A stretch of DNA of 64,000 bases from Chitinophagales bacterium (GTDB lineage Bacteria; Bacteroidota; Bacteroidia; Chitinophagales; Saprospiraceae), in NCBI GenBank assembly GCA_017303875.1, contig JAFLBP010000024.1:28068-92067 (forward strand). The letters run 5' to 3'. The number at the start of each line of letters is the position of its first letter. Position 1 is the first letter of the stretch. This document shows positions 1 to 9,400 of the stretch, one piece after another. Under the pieces are notes generated by a model. It did no database searches, was not told the DNA's origin, and saw nothing but the letters and a program-made list of their open reading frames with translations. The position numbers were made by a program, and so were the translations under genes.

Positions 1-2
1 AC

Positions 3-443
3 GAAATTCCGGCCGATGGCCCGGTGCCGACCCCGCTGCTGGAACGCTTAGAAAAAGAACTTCAGCCCGGCGACAAGCTGAGTATTGAGGTCATCCGGGC
101 TGGCAACGCAGATCTCCGCTCGGTACAACTACTACTGGAAGTGCGGAGCGAGGATCCCAAGCCGCCCCTCCGCCCTGCTTCCGGTGATGCTGCGACGGCC
201 CTGAATATCAGCCTCAGTCCCAACCCGGCCAGCGCCTACACGTATTTACTGGCCGAAACTTCGGGCAATGGATTGGTGCAGGTACACGATGCCACCGGCC
301 GCTTGGTGCTGGAGCGCAACGTCAGTATTGCAGATTCCAAAACACCCTTGCGTCTCGATTTTAACCTTGAAAAAGGCCTTTATACCCTCACCCTGCGTAT
401 GGACAAGGGTACAATCGGAACACAAAAGCTGGCCGTGCAGTAA
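3..443 (+). CDS. C-terminal fragment of a T9SS-secreted protein
   Basis: The reading frame is open to the left edge, so the gene begins outside the window; the first in-frame start-like codon (GTG at 24) is not convincing as the true start. The last 80 residues look like a type A sorting domain of the Bacteroidota type IX secretion system: an SPNPAS motif followed by beta-strand-like segments and a conserved-looking end. Such domains direct proteins across the outer membrane through T9SS and are then cleaved. The part before it (about 60 residues) is not recognised. The catalytic or binding part of the protein cannot be inferred from what is visible. Confidence 0.75.
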   Translation, partial: EIPADGPVPTPLLERLEKELQPGDKLSIEVIRAGNADLRSVQLLLEVRSEDPKPPLRPASGDAATALNISLSPNPASAYTYLLAETSGNGLVQVHDATGRLVLERNVSIADSKTPLRLDFNLEKGLYTLTLRMDKGTIGTQKLAVQ

Positions 444-449
444 TGGCCT

Positions 450-959
450 TTACTGGATGCAGTAATACCGCACCTGCGTGATGCTCATTTCATCAAGTGC
501 ATCAACCAGATTTTCATATCTGGATGCGGGTGTCGGTTCAATGACCACGAATAGCTTGGAGCCAATACGCTCCTCCTCCGAGCCGTCGGGTAATTTTCGG
601 CGGTAAGATTCCGTTCCAAGGGCTTGTGCTACTTTTACTTTTTTATCTAAAAGAAGCTGGCGCAGCCCTTGGGCGGAATAGTCGCAGGTATCAAATCGTT
701 CCTGAAAAAGCCCTTCGTAATAATAAATTTTATCCTCCGCGCCGAGGCGAATGGTGAGTACCCGCGATGCTTTGAGGGGATCGCGCTCGCCGTCGTCGTC
801 TTTGGGCATAACTAAAGCGACGAGATTGGGTTGAGCAAGGCGGGTAGCCAGCATAAAAAATGTGATGAGCAAAAAGCCCAGGTCGACCATCGGCGTGAAG
901 TCGATGCGGATGTTCGTTTTGCGCCGACCACCTTGGGGCGCACTGTTTACCTCAGCCAT
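450..959 (-). CDS. exbD: ExbD/TolR family biopolymer transport protein (third copy)
   Basis: ExbD forms, with ExbB, the inner-membrane motor that energises TonB. The protein is 169 residues from the ATG at 959. An upstream extension to 1070 is open but runs into the preceding tonB gene and does not look like protein. The start shows the ExbD pattern: a basic N-terminus (GGRRKTNIRIDFTPMVDLGF) and one membrane helix with the conserved Asp of the proton path (MVDLGF). The periplasmic part ends VDALDEMSITQVRYY, as in the other copies in this cluster. It lies 46 bp downstream of a tonB gene and is the last gene of the cluster. It most resembles the copy at 3075-3704 and probably arose by duplication. 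Confidence 0.9.
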   Translation of the reverse strand: MAEVNSAPQGGRRKTNIRIDFTPMVDLGFLLITFFMLATRLAQPNLVALVMPKDDDGERDPLKASRVLTIRLGAEDKIYYYEGLFQERFDTCDYSAQGLRQLLLDKKVKVAQALGTESYRRKLPDGSEEERIGSKLFVVIEPTPASRYENLVDALDEMSITQVRYYCIQ

Positions 960-1005
960 GACAGTACAGTTTTTCTTGGTGAATGAAAAAGGTGAAAGGA
1001 CTGAC

Positions 1006-1836
1006 CTAATCCAGGCGAAAACGCACGGGTAAAACCTGCCGCACGCGAACGGCTTTACCATTGGCCTCACCGGGCGACCATTTGGGCATTTGTTTCACAA
1101 CGCGCATTGCTTCTTTGCCGCAGCCGCCGCCAATGTCGTTGAGTACCGTAACATCGCTGACGCTTCCGTCGGGATTAATAACAAAACTCACCGGCACAAT
1201 GCCGCGAATACCGTTGTCGATAGCGACCTGCGGGTAAATGATATTTTTTTTCAGGAAGGCGTACATTTCCGCTTCTCCACCGGGGAAGCCTGGTTTTTTG
1301 TGAATATTGTAGTCTTCCCATACTTTTTCGGGTGCTGTTGTTGCCTGCGTTTCTACTTTGCCGGCATTGTCATTGAATACGACATCGTCAATGGCGGGCG
1401 GCAGTTCGGGGTCGCCGATTTGTGTTTTGGTACTGATGTCTGCTTTGGCGTGGAGCAGCGAATCCACCGCAATCAGGGTTCGTTCCTCGGTGTTGTCGTC
1501 GACCACCAGTGGAGGCACGAATGCGATGGTACTGCGCTGTGGCGGCGGCGGGGTGGGTGGTTTGGGCGGCTGTGGAACTGCGGGTGGAATTTCAATGAAG
1601 ACATCGCTTGTAACGTGCACGATGTCGGTTGCCGGTGCGGGCGCCAGCTCACGAACAGCCCGGAGCAGGGTGGGCAGCAACAGGCTGCCGCCGATAATAC
1701 CAACACCGATGAGAAAAGCCCGGCCGAGGTGATTGGGGTAAGCGCGGCGCAGTGCATAAGCGCCGTAGGCGCGGTTTCGATTGGAGAAAACGATGTCCAG
1801 CGCGTCCCGGTAGGACACGAAATCAGGTTTGTTCAT
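1006..1836 (-). CDS. tonB: TonB family energy transducer (second copy)
   Basis: TonB carries energy from the ExbBD motor to outer-membrane receptors. This 276-residue protein has a cytoplasmic N-terminus with the motif FSNRNRAYGAYALRR, one membrane helix at about residues 38-60, a proline-rich periplasmic linker (about 85-100) and a C-terminal TonB domain from about residue 180 (FPGGEAEMYAFLKKN, then YPQVAIDNGIRG and a final VLPVRFRLD). It is clearly paralogous to the protein at 2184-3026. A 347-bp gap with a terminator-like hairpin and repeats separates it from that copy, so this tonB-exbD pair may have its own promoter. Confidence 0.93.
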   Translation of the reverse strand: MNKPDFVSYRDALDIVFSNRNRAYGAYALRRAYPNHLGRAFLIGVGIIGGSLLLPTLLRAVRELAPAPATDIVHVTSDVFIEIPPAVPQPPKPPTPPPPQRSTIAFVPPLVVDDNTEERTLIAVDSLLHAKADISTKTQIGDPELPPAIDDVVFNDNAGKVETQATTAPEKVWEDYNIHKKPGFPGGEAEMYAFLKKNIIYPQVAIDNGIRGIVPVSFVINPDGSVSDVTVLNDIGGGCGKEAMRVVKQMPKWSPGEANGKAVRVRQVLPVRFRLD

Positions 1837-1967
1837 GTTGTGATATATTTAGTGGTGAATGGACCTTATACTAAGCACCGGCTCCCCAAAGCTCCCAATA
1901 CCCTGCATGCGCTTATTGCCGTGCTTTGAATAAAAGCGCAATTTGTTCAGCACGGATATATTTCCTG

Positions 1968-2040
1968 CGGATTTGCGCAGATCGCCACGCAGATCGCGCA
2001 GATTTTTCTATTCATATCATCCAGCGGATAAATAGAAAAA
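1968..2040. repeat. CGCAGAT-type intergenic repeat and small hairpin
   Basis: This part of the 347-bp gap 1837-2183 has three copies of a GCAGATCG/GCAGATTT-like word between 1975 and 2005. A 10-bp perfect inverted repeat follows (2003-2012 with 2031-2040, 18-nt loop). A related word occurs in the rbfA-S41 gap at 10095-10166. I see no gene in 1837-2183. Confidence 0.5.
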
Positions 2041-2048
2041 ATGTCCCT

Positions 2049-2100
2049 GGTAACTGCTCCCCCCCCCCCCTGATAACTGCTCACTGATAACTGATAACTG
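2049..2100. repeat. Heptamer-family (CAGTNNN) repeat with a C12 run
   Basis: Read on the minus strand this is a short array of degenerate 7-mers starting CAGT (CAGTTAT, CAGTTAT, CAGTGAG, CAGTTAT). On the plus strand it begins with a run of 12 C at 2059-2070. The same family is at 11437-11541, 11771-11820 and 42951-43080. Confidence 0.8.
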
Positions 2101-2138
2101 AAAAAGCGGTACCAACCCGAAGGTCAATACCGCTTTTT
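2101..2138 (-). terminator. Rho-independent terminator of the first tonB gene
   Basis: An 11-bp perfect stem (2101-2111 with 2128-2138) has AAAAA on one side and TTTTT on the other, so it could act in both directions. It begins 46 bp past the stop codon of the minus-strand tonB gene, where a terminator for exbB-exbD-exbD-tonB is expected. Confidence 0.7.
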
Positions 2139-2183
2139 GCGAGACAAAGCCATAGCTACCGTTGGCGGTAGCAACGGCACTAA

Positions 2184-3026
2184 TTAGTCGAGTTTGAAAC
2201 GGATCGGGAGCGTGTAGCGCACCTTTACCTTGTGGCCGTTGGCTTCGCCGGGCGACCAGCCGGGCATGGCTTTTACCACGCGCACGGCTTCTTTACCACA
2301 ACCACCGCCGATGTCTTTCAGAACGGTTACATCGCTGATAGAGCCGTCTTTGTTGACGACAAAGGACACGGGCACTACGCCTACGATGTTGTTGTCGATA
2401 GCGATTTGCGGATATACCATGTTGTTTTTAATAAACTTGTACATCTCGGCTTCGCCACCGGGGAAAGAAGGTTGTTTCTGGATGTCGAACAGTTCGTAGG
2501 TTTTTTCTTCTACGACTTTGACCGGTTCTTCAATTACCGCAAGCTCAGAAGGATTTTCGTCCACCATAGGAGCGGCTTCATCGTTACCTTTTTTATCTTC
2601 GGTACCAACGTCTTCCTTCTTGTCGATGATTTCCTCGATTGCCTTTTGCTCTTCCTCCTGCACTTCATCGTCTTTTTTCACAACCGGCGGTACGAAGCGA
2701 ACCGTAGAACGCGTCGGGGGCGGTGGTGTAGGCGGCGGTGGCGGAGGGGGCGGCGGCGGATTGTTCGGATCAATATCCGGTGGAGGCCCGAGTTCGGCAA
2801 CCACATCTACCGGTTTGTCAACTTGTTCGGCGAGTTTACTCACCAAACTGAGCAGCATGGGTAGGATGAGGAAAAAACCGATGAGCAGCACCCCGAAGAT
2901 CAATGCTCTTCCCAAGTACCAAGGGTATTCGCGGCGCAGTTTATAGGCGCCGTAAGCCTTGTTACGATTGGCAAAGATAATGTCCAGCATGTCCCTGAAC
3001 TGGGTCGCGCTTTTTTCTTCTGCCAT
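2184..3026 (-). CDS. tonB: TonB family energy transducer (first copy)
   Basis: This 280-residue TonB has the Bacteroidota layout. The cytoplasmic N-terminus carries the motif FANRNKAYGAYKLRR, and a membrane helix lies at about residues 38-62. A very proline-rich segment (ten prolines in a row near residues 89-98) precedes an acidic linker. The C-terminal TonB domain begins FPGGEAEMYKFIKNN and ends TLPIRFKLD. It is the fourth gene of the operon exbB-exbD-exbD-tonB, 48 bp after exbD. The acidic, Glu-rich linker (about residues 120-185) is longer than in the second copy. The product couples proton motive force to TonB-dependent receptors, which are not encoded in this window. Confidence 0.95.
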   Translation of the reverse strand: MAEEKSATQFRDMLDIIFANRNKAYGAYKLRREYPWYLGRALIFGVLLIGFFLILPMLLSLVSKLAEQVDKPVDVVAELGPPPDIDPNNPPPPPPPPPPTPPPPTRSTVRFVPPVVKKDDEVQEEEQKAIEEIIDKKEDVGTEDKKGNDEAAPMVDENPSELAVIEEPVKVVEEKTYELFDIQKQPSFPGGEAEMYKFIKNNMVYPQIAIDNNIVGVVPVSFVVNKDGSISDVTVLKDIGGGCGKEAVRVVKAMPGWSPGEANGHKVKVRYTLPIRFKLD

Positions 3027-3074
3027 GGTTATAGGTTTAATGTTTTAGCATTTAAAGGAAAGGTTTTGCCAGTC

Positions 3075-3704
3075 CTATTTTGTAGTGGCTTCGGCCTGCT
3101 CTTCAGCACTGAATTTGAGGCCGCCTGCCGGATTTTTGATAAAGTCTTCCTCTAATTTCGACACGTCGAGGATTACGTAATAGCGCACCTTGGTGATGGC
3201 CATTTCATCGAGTGCATCCACCAGATTTTTGTAAGTAGACTCTTTGGTCGGCTTGATGATGACATTGACGAAAGAGCCTTTCAGGTCTTCTTCTACGCCT
3301 TCTTTGTTTTTCTTTTTATAATCTTCCAAGCCGAATTGTTGCTCTACTTTGTCCATCTTGTTGAGGATCACCTTGCGGAGTCCCTCGGCGGAGAAATCGG
3401 TCGAATCAAGTTTGGCATCGGTAATCCCTTCGTACCAATAGACTTTGTCGTCTTTTCCGAGCATGAGGGTCAATACTTTTGACTCTTTTACCGGTTCCAG
3501 ATCGGTTTTATCTATATCTTTTTCGGGCATCACCAAGGCCATGATCTGCGGTTTAGCCAGCGTGGTGGTAAGCATGAAGAAGGTAATGAGCAGGAAGCCC
3601 AGGTCAACCATCGGCGTAAAGTCGATACGGGTTGACATTTTCTTGGCTCTTACCTTACCGCCTTTTTTCCCACCGCCACTATCGGCGACTTGCATTTCAG
3701 CCAT
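3075..3704 (-). CDS. exbD: ExbD/TolR family biopolymer transport protein (second copy)
   Basis: The protein has 209 residues: a glycine/lysine-rich cytoplasmic start, the helix region RIDFTPMVDLGFLLITFF with the conserved Asp, and a periplasmic domain ending ALDEMAITKVRYYVI plus about 30 extra residues. It sits third in the operon, between the other exbD (47 bp upstream) and tonB. Two different ExbD proteins next to one ExbB is common in Bacteroidota and suggests a mixed ExbD dimer in the ExbB ring (inference). Confidence 0.95.
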   Translation of the reverse strand: MAEMQVADSGGGKKGGKVRAKKMSTRIDFTPMVDLGFLLITFFMLTTTLAKPQIMALVMPEKDIDKTDLEPVKESKVLTLMLGKDDKVYWYEGITDAKLDSTDFSAEGLRKVILNKMDKVEQQFGLEDYKKKNKEGVEEDLKGSFVNVIIKPTKESTYKNLVDALDEMAITKVRYYVILDVSKLEEDFIKNPAGGLKFSAEEQAEATTK

Positions 3705-3751
3705 AGTGCTGTTGCTTGTTGTTTAGTGATGAGAGTTGCGAACGTTTGTGC

Positions 3752-4405
3752 TTATTCCTTTTCGGCGCCGGGTTTGGCTTCCGTATTGGTGATAAGGTTA
3801 AACTTGTTCACGTTGATGTCGACCAGCGTATTGATGACTTTTTGTACGGCTGGATAAGGCGTCGAACGGTCGGCCTTGATCACGATGACGTACTCTTCTT
3901 TCACAATATCCTGCTTTTTCATCTCAAACTGAGCGAGGCGTGCGCGGTGAATCCAGTCGGCCAACTCACTTTTGTTGATGTCGGCGGTGTCGATTGGAAT
4001 ACCATTTTTCTGCAGGGCTTCTTTAACGGCATTGTCTTCGGTGCTGAGAAACTGTTTGAGTTTTTCTCTGGATACACCGAAACCGGTACCGTTGGCGAAG
4101 CGCACTTTTTGCTCGGGTGTCAGATTGAGCTTATAAGCTGTATCGACATTTTCGATCAGGTACTTACGGGTGTGTTGGCCTACCATATCGAGGTGAACGG
4201 CGCCTTCTTTACTCACGAGCAGCGTCAGGGTGCCTGCATCAGGCAACTTTGTGTCGGAGATAGAAGAAGGGGTGTCGACGACTACCGACTCCGAGGGCTT
4301 CATCTTTGCGGTAAGCATGAAGAAGGTCAGGAGCAGGAAAGCTACGTCGGTCATCGCCGTCATGTCGATGGTTGGCGCGCCCCGTTTAGGTTTATGTTTT
4401 GGCAT
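3752..4405 (-). CDS. exbD: ExbD/TolR family biopolymer transport protein (first copy)
   Basis: This 217-residue ExbD begins with a basic segment (MPKHKPKRGAPTIDMTAMTD) and a single helix with the conserved Asp in MTDVAFLLLTFF. The periplasmic domain is longer and has a different sequence from the other two copies, so it is a distinct subtype rather than a recent duplicate. It is 27 bp after exbB and is the second gene of the operon. The C-terminus is charged (KPGAEKE). Confidence 0.94.
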   Translation of the reverse strand: MPKHKPKRGAPTIDMTAMTDVAFLLLTFFMLTAKMKPSESVVVDTPSSISDTKLPDAGTLTLLVSKEGAVHLDMVGQHTRKYLIENVDTAYKLNLTPEQKVRFANGTGFGVSREKLKQFLSTEDNAVKEALQKNGIPIDTADINKSELADWIHRARLAQFEMKKQDIVKEEYVIVIKADRSTPYPAVQKVINTLVDINVNKFNLITNTEAKPGAEKE

Positions 4406-4432
4406 ACAACGTTAAGTTGTTGTAAGTTAAGA

Positions 4433-5263
4433 TTAGTGTTCCTTCGACGCGAACGTCTGTGTCAGGCTGTAACCTGCTTCGTCGATGCGGTAGGTCATAC
4501 CATCGATACGGCTGGTAAAGAAGTTGTAGAAAATGATCGCCAGGGCAGACGTACCGATACCGAGTGCGGTATTGATAAGGGCCTCAGAGATACCGGTTGC
4601 GAGTGCGGAAGAGTCCGGAGCGCCTGCATTGGAGAGGGCTGCGAACGAGCGCACCATACCGATTACCGTACCGAACAGACCGAACAGGGTAGCGATAGAA
4701 GCTACAGTTGCGAGGATGTTCAGGTTTTTCTCCAGCATCGGCAGTTCAAGCGTGGTTGCTTCTTCTACTTCTTTCTGGATGGCGAGTACTTTCTGGTCTT
4801 TGTCGATACCTGTAGTGTGTTTCATTTCGCCGTACTTGGCCAAACCGGCACGTACTACGTTTGCAACAGCGCCGCGCTGACGATCGCAAGCCTGAATGGC
4901 TGCATTGATGTCGCCGCGATCCAGCAGGCTGCGTACGTTGCGTACAAAAGAATCAACACCGCCCGAACCGCTGGCCTTTGCCAGTGTGATGAAGCGTTCC
5001 AGTACGAATACCACTACGGTGAAAAGCAGTGTCATAAGGATCGGTACAACGAAACCACCTTTGTAGATCGTGCCGAGGTAGTCACCGGGTAGCGGATCGT
5101 TTTCGTTGCTGCCACCTTTAAAGTGGTGTCCTGCGCCGAATACGAATTTCCAGATCAGATACGCGATGATGTAAAGCACCGGAATGATGATGTACGGGAA
5201 AATAGCCCCAAATCCACCGCCCGATTGTTGTTGCTTTGCTGGTGTAGGTTTTGCTGCTGTCAT
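4433..5263 (-). CDS. exbB: MotA/TolQ/ExbB proton channel family protein
   Basis: This is the stator protein of the Ton motor. It has 276 residues, a Gln/Gly-rich cytoplasmic start, a first helix at about residues 22-43, a second at about 70-90, and a cytoplasmic loop with the family pattern (FVRNVRSLLDRGDINAAIQACD). The paired C-terminal helices carry LFGLFGTVIGMVRSF and ALINTALGIGTSALAII. It is the first gene of the operon exbB-exbD-exbD-tonB. The 279 bp between it and kdsA hold no credible gene and should contain its promoter. Confidence 0.95.
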   Translation of the reverse strand: MTAAKPTPAKQQQSGGGFGAIFPYIIIPVLYIIAYLIWKFVFGAGHHFKGGSNENDPLPGDYLGTIYKGGFVVPILMTLLFTVVVFVLERFITLAKASGSGGVDSFVRNVRSLLDRGDINAAIQACDRQRGAVANVVRAGLAKYGEMKHTTGIDKDQKVLAIQKEVEEATTLELPMLEKNLNILATVASIATLFGLFGTVIGMVRSFAALSNAGAPDSSALATGISEALINTALGIGTSALAIIFYNFFTSRIDGMTYRIDEAGYSLTQTFASKEH

Positions 5264-5542
5264 GCTGCGTTAAAAATTTTGTGTGAATGAAAGTTTAGTT
5301 TGACTCAGTTTTGTAATTACAGCATTCGCTTTTTTCATCGTTAAACCCGCACCATTTTTTCCTTTCACGCGCTTCTGTTATGTAAGATGCAGGTCTTGAA
5401 AAAAATGGTGTGTAGCCTTGAAAAAAAAATTCTTGCCGCCGGCAAGTCGAATGCTGCAAAAATATGGCGGTAAAAATAGTGTACAATGTACAATTTCCAA
5501 CAAGGCTTTCGGGAATTTCAAAATAATTTAGCGTTGAAAGGC

Positions 5543-6319
5543 TCAAATGATCACTTTTCGGATGGCAACAAGCCTTTCCAACAAGCTTTCTAATCGTTCA
5601 AGCGGCAACATATTGGCGCCATCAGACTTCGCCTCGGCCGGTTTTGGGTGGGTTTCAATAAACAATCCGTCTACGCCCACTGCTACACCTGCCCGCGCAA
5701 TGGTCTCAATCAGGGCCGGACGGCCCCCCGTAACACCACTGCTCTGATTGGGCTGCTGCAAAGAATGCGTACAGTCCAATATCACCGGCGCACCAAAACT
5801 TTGCATCACCGGAATGCCCCGGAAATCGACCACCAGATCCTGATACCCAAAGGTGACTCCTCGCTCGGTCAGCCATACATTCGGGTTTCCTTCCTCTTTT
5901 ACTTTCTCCATCGCAAACTGCATGGCTTCCGGACTCAAAAACTGCCCCTTCTTGATGTTGACAATTTTGCCCGTCTGCGCCGCCGCTGCCAGTAAGGTGG
6001 TTTGCCGACAAAGAAAAGCCGGAATTTGTAACACATCCACATAGGCCGCCGCCATCGCTGCCTCCGGTTCAGTGTGAATATCTGTGGTGGTTTTTACCCC
6101 AAAATGGTTGCCCACCTTGCGCAGTATCTCCAGCGCTTTTTCATCGCCAATACCCGTAAAAGAATCCTTCCGGCTTCGGTTGGCCTTGCGGTAGGAGCCT
6201 TTAAATATATATGGTATCTCCAGGCGGGTACAGATTTCATTTACCCGTCCGGCAATATCCATTGCCATTTGTTCGCCCTCTATCGCGCAAGGGCCTGCTA
6301 TCAGGAAAAAATTACTCAT
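5543..6319 (-). CDS. kdsA: 3-deoxy-8-phosphooctulonate synthase
   Basis: KdsA condenses phosphoenolpyruvate with arabinose 5-phosphate to give Kdo-8-phosphate for the lipopolysaccharide core. The length of 258 is usual. The sequence shows LIAGPCAIE at the start, then FKGSYRKANRSR, KTTTDIH, IPAFLCRQT and the C-terminal ETHPKPAEAKSDG. Cys11 in AGPC marks the metal-dependent class (established for Aquifex KdsA), as opposed to the Asn of the metal-independent enterobacterial type. An octamer repeat hairpin begins 9 nt upstream of the start codon and leaves no room for a normal ribosome-binding site. Confidence 0.97.
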   Translation of the reverse strand: MSNFFLIAGPCAIEGEQMAMDIAGRVNEICTRLEIPYIFKGSYRKANRSRKDSFTGIGDEKALEILRKVGNHFGVKTTTDIHTEPEAAMAAAYVDVLQIPAFLCRQTTLLAAAAQTGKIVNIKKGQFLSPEAMQFAMEKVKEEGNPNVWLTERGVTFGYQDLVVDFRGIPVMQSFGAPVILDCTHSLQQPNQSSGVTGGRPALIETIARAGVAVGVDGLFIETHPKPAEAKSDGANMLPLERLESLLERLVAIRKVII

Positions 6320-6328
6320 TTTTTTTAA

Positions 6329-6410
6329 GTGTTTTGGTGTTTTGGTGTTTTGGTGTTTTAGTGTTGAAGCTTTTAACTAAAACACTTAAACACCAAAACA
6401 CTTAAACACC
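6329..6410. repeat. Octamer-family (GTGTTTNN) hairpin repeat
   Basis: The left arm is a run of 8-mers GTGTTTTG/GTGTTTTA and the right arm the reverse complement (AACACTTAAACACC and so on), separated by a short spacer near 6366-6377. The arms can form a long hairpin. It fills the gap between the kdsA start codon and the end of the M1 peptidase gene downstream on the same strand as kdsA. Related copies are at 9519-9550, 23545-23710 and 45263-45340. Confidence 0.85.
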
Positions 6411-6414
6411 CTGA

Positions 6415-9400
6415 TTATCTAATCACTTCATCAAGTGCTTCGCTCGGGTGGCGGAACGGAACGCGGACACTCCAGGTGATCATGCGCAGGAAATTGCCGC
6501 CACAGAACAAGGCATTGGGGTTGGTGCCGCCGCCCTGCTCACAGTAACGATCTTTCATAGCTTTGGAATTGACGAGCGGGAAGTAAATTTCCAATCCGCC
6601 TTTGAAAAAATCAAGCATCAGACCACCACTCCACAGCAATTGTTCATTCAAGGGGCGTCCCTGCCCCAACGCGGTGGCATCGTCGAAATAACCAATGTCG
6701 AAATACGGGCGCAGCGGAATGCCCAGGGGCAGGCGCTGTGGCAAATCGGCTTTCAAATTGAGCGCCAGCACAAAATTATTGGAGTTGCCAATCACGTTTT
6801 GCGCAAACTCAGGCCCGAAAGCGCCTTTGAAACCGCCATCGGTCTGGCTGACCTGCCGCGACAGGAAACCGCCGCCGCTGCCCCGCGCCAGGAAAATCTG
6901 GTCGAAACGGTAGTCGTTGAATCCTTGCGGATTGAGCGAGAGGGCAAATTCATCCACTGAGCGATTGCGCTGGGTAGTTTGCAGGAAATAGCCTGCAAAT
7001 GCGCGGGCGGTGATTTTTCTTTTTTCGCTGTAGAAAAATTTCTGCCGCCATTCTAAGGTACCGCGCAGGTAATTGGCGGGCCGGTCGAAGGCGTCATTAT
7101 AGTCCTGCTGCTCCAGCGCTACCGTCAGCTGCCAGGGATTGGGTTTGCTTTTCCCTTTCGCCATGTAGCGCAATTCATGGATGGTATTGTTTTTCCATGT
7201 TTTGCCCGCCAGTGCGCCATCCTGAATGACCCCAGCCTCGCGGCCAATAAACAAGGTCCGGAAATTGAGGTAATGCCGGAAGGTTTTGCTGCCGCTGCCC
7301 AGCTCGAAGCGCACCTGCGGTGCAATCCGGTAAAAGCGACTGGTATAATCGAAGCGTTCGTTGTAATCGAAATGAAAGGATTTGGCCGAAACACCCACCT
7401 GAATGCGGCGCAGGAAATTGCCGCCCGGATACATATTAAGGCGTACATCGCCGATACCAACAAAGCCCTTGGCGCCCGTTGAGTATCCCGGCATCAGGTA
7501 ATATTGCAGTTTGCGGGTAGGCACAGGCGAATTGTACAACAAAATACCCGCCATGAACCGATCGTAGTAATTGGCTCCAAACCAGGGCAGCGCCGAAATG
7601 ACGGTGCGGCGATTGTGTACTACCGGCTGCATCATGCGGAAAGCCAGCGGTTCCAGCTTGGGCATAAAGCCGCTGGTCTGGTAATGGTTGTTTTTTCGGT
7701 TTACATCCAGCGAGATATAGTCCTGATCCAATACCAAATGCGTGGCATCGGAAGCCTTCAGGCGCACTTCGCTGTTGCGGGCGCTGCTCAGCCATTCCGT
7801 TGCCAATACGCTGCTGTCGCGCAGGGCACTTACCGAAACCGGAGCGTCGAGTTTGCCTTTATTAATGACTTGCACGGCGTAGCCATCGTCGGTTTTGCGC
7901 ACTTTTTTAATTGCAAAATCCGCTTTTTTGCGGGTTTGCATGGCGTCGAAAAACCATTGCGCATCCAAACCGGCATTTTTCCAGGCGGCCTGCAAGTCTT
8001 CCGGGTAAGGATGTTTGAATTGCCATAGCCGGTAATAGGCTTTCATGGTCTGGTCGAATTTTTCCACTCCGACCGACTGCTCTAACCAGCGCAAAACCAG
8101 TGCGGTTTTCATGTACACCTGCAAGCCGTAGCCAGTCTGGGTAAAATCGTCGGAATGGCTGTCGGGCGGGGTGTCCATGTCTTCGCGGGCGAGCAGGCGG
8201 TGCCCCAGTTCGAGCAAAGGCCCGTTGTTGGCCGGGTTGTAGAGTTTTTTAGGCACTACAAGGCCGTCGCTGATAGAACCGCTGCCATAATAGGTGCGCA
8301 TGTAGCGCTGCTCATAATAGGAGTTCAGGCCTTCGTCCATGAAGGGGTGATCGCGCTCGTTGCTGGCCAGAATGCCGTAGAACCAGTTGTGCCCTACTTC
8401 GTGGGTGATCACTTCATCGAGGTCTTTCCCGGCCGAAGTTTGTCCGATCACCGTAATCATCGGGTATTCCATACCACCGCCGGCACTCAGGGCGCTATGT
8501 ACGGCGGTGGCCTGCGGCCAGGGGTAGTCGCCGACATGTTCGGAATAAAATTCCACGGCGCGGCGCACATAAAAAGCGCCTTTTTCCCATTGTTTGAAAT
8601 TGCTGTTGGTAAACATCGCCCAGCAATCCACGGTTTTGCCGGAAGCCAGTCGGGCGGTGTCGCGCAGCACCCAGAAGCGTTTGTCGGCAAACCACGCAAA
8701 ATCATGCACCCGTTCGGCGATGTAGCGCAGGGTTTTGGTTTCGGCGGCCGAGGGCGGGAAGGTATCTTTGGGCAATTGGGCCTTTTTATCGGCCATTGCC
8801 TTGAATTGCTCCCGCGTTTCGGCATCGCGGCGCATCAGAAATTCCAGCTCTTCGGGATTTTGCAGCACGCCGGACGCGCCCACTACATAGTTGGCGGGCA
8901 CCGTAATGCGCACATCGAAATTGCCGAATTCGGAGTAAAATTCTCCCTGATCTAAGTAAGGCATATCGTGCCAGCCGCGGTTGTCGTACACTGCCGGTTT
9001 GGGGTACCATTGCGTCATTTGGTAGGAGGTACCCACATGGCCGAGGCGCGAAAAAGAAGCAGGCACTTTCAGGCTGAAAGGGGTGCTGATACGCAGGCTG
9101 GCGCCGGGTTGCAGGGGTTTGGGCAGCGCGATTCGGGCGATATCCGGGTTTTTCGGATCAATTTTCCAGGTGCAGGTTGCGCCGTCAATTTTAAAATCCA
9201 GATTTTTGTAAAAACCCAGGTCTTTGTCTTTGGCAAAATAAAATTCGCCATTGCCGTCGGCAAGTTTTTGCTTGCAAAAGGCCGAACGGCGGTTTTTGAA
9301 GGCGTTGCCCCAAAGGTGCATCCGTATTTCCGTGAGGGCTTCCGGCGCATTGTTTTTATACGTAATTTCAATATTTCCGCTGGCAATATGCGTTTTGTCG

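Noticed and set aside
3716..5092. Long plus-strand frame of 458 residues opposite exbB and exbD
   Set aside because: It is the shadow of conserved exbB/exbD coding strands and is full of residues typical of antisense frames.
5295..5546. Open frame of 83 residues on the minus strand between kdsA and exbB
   Set aside because: It has a TTG start overlapping the kdsA stop, no protein-like composition and no family; it is more likely leader DNA of exbB.
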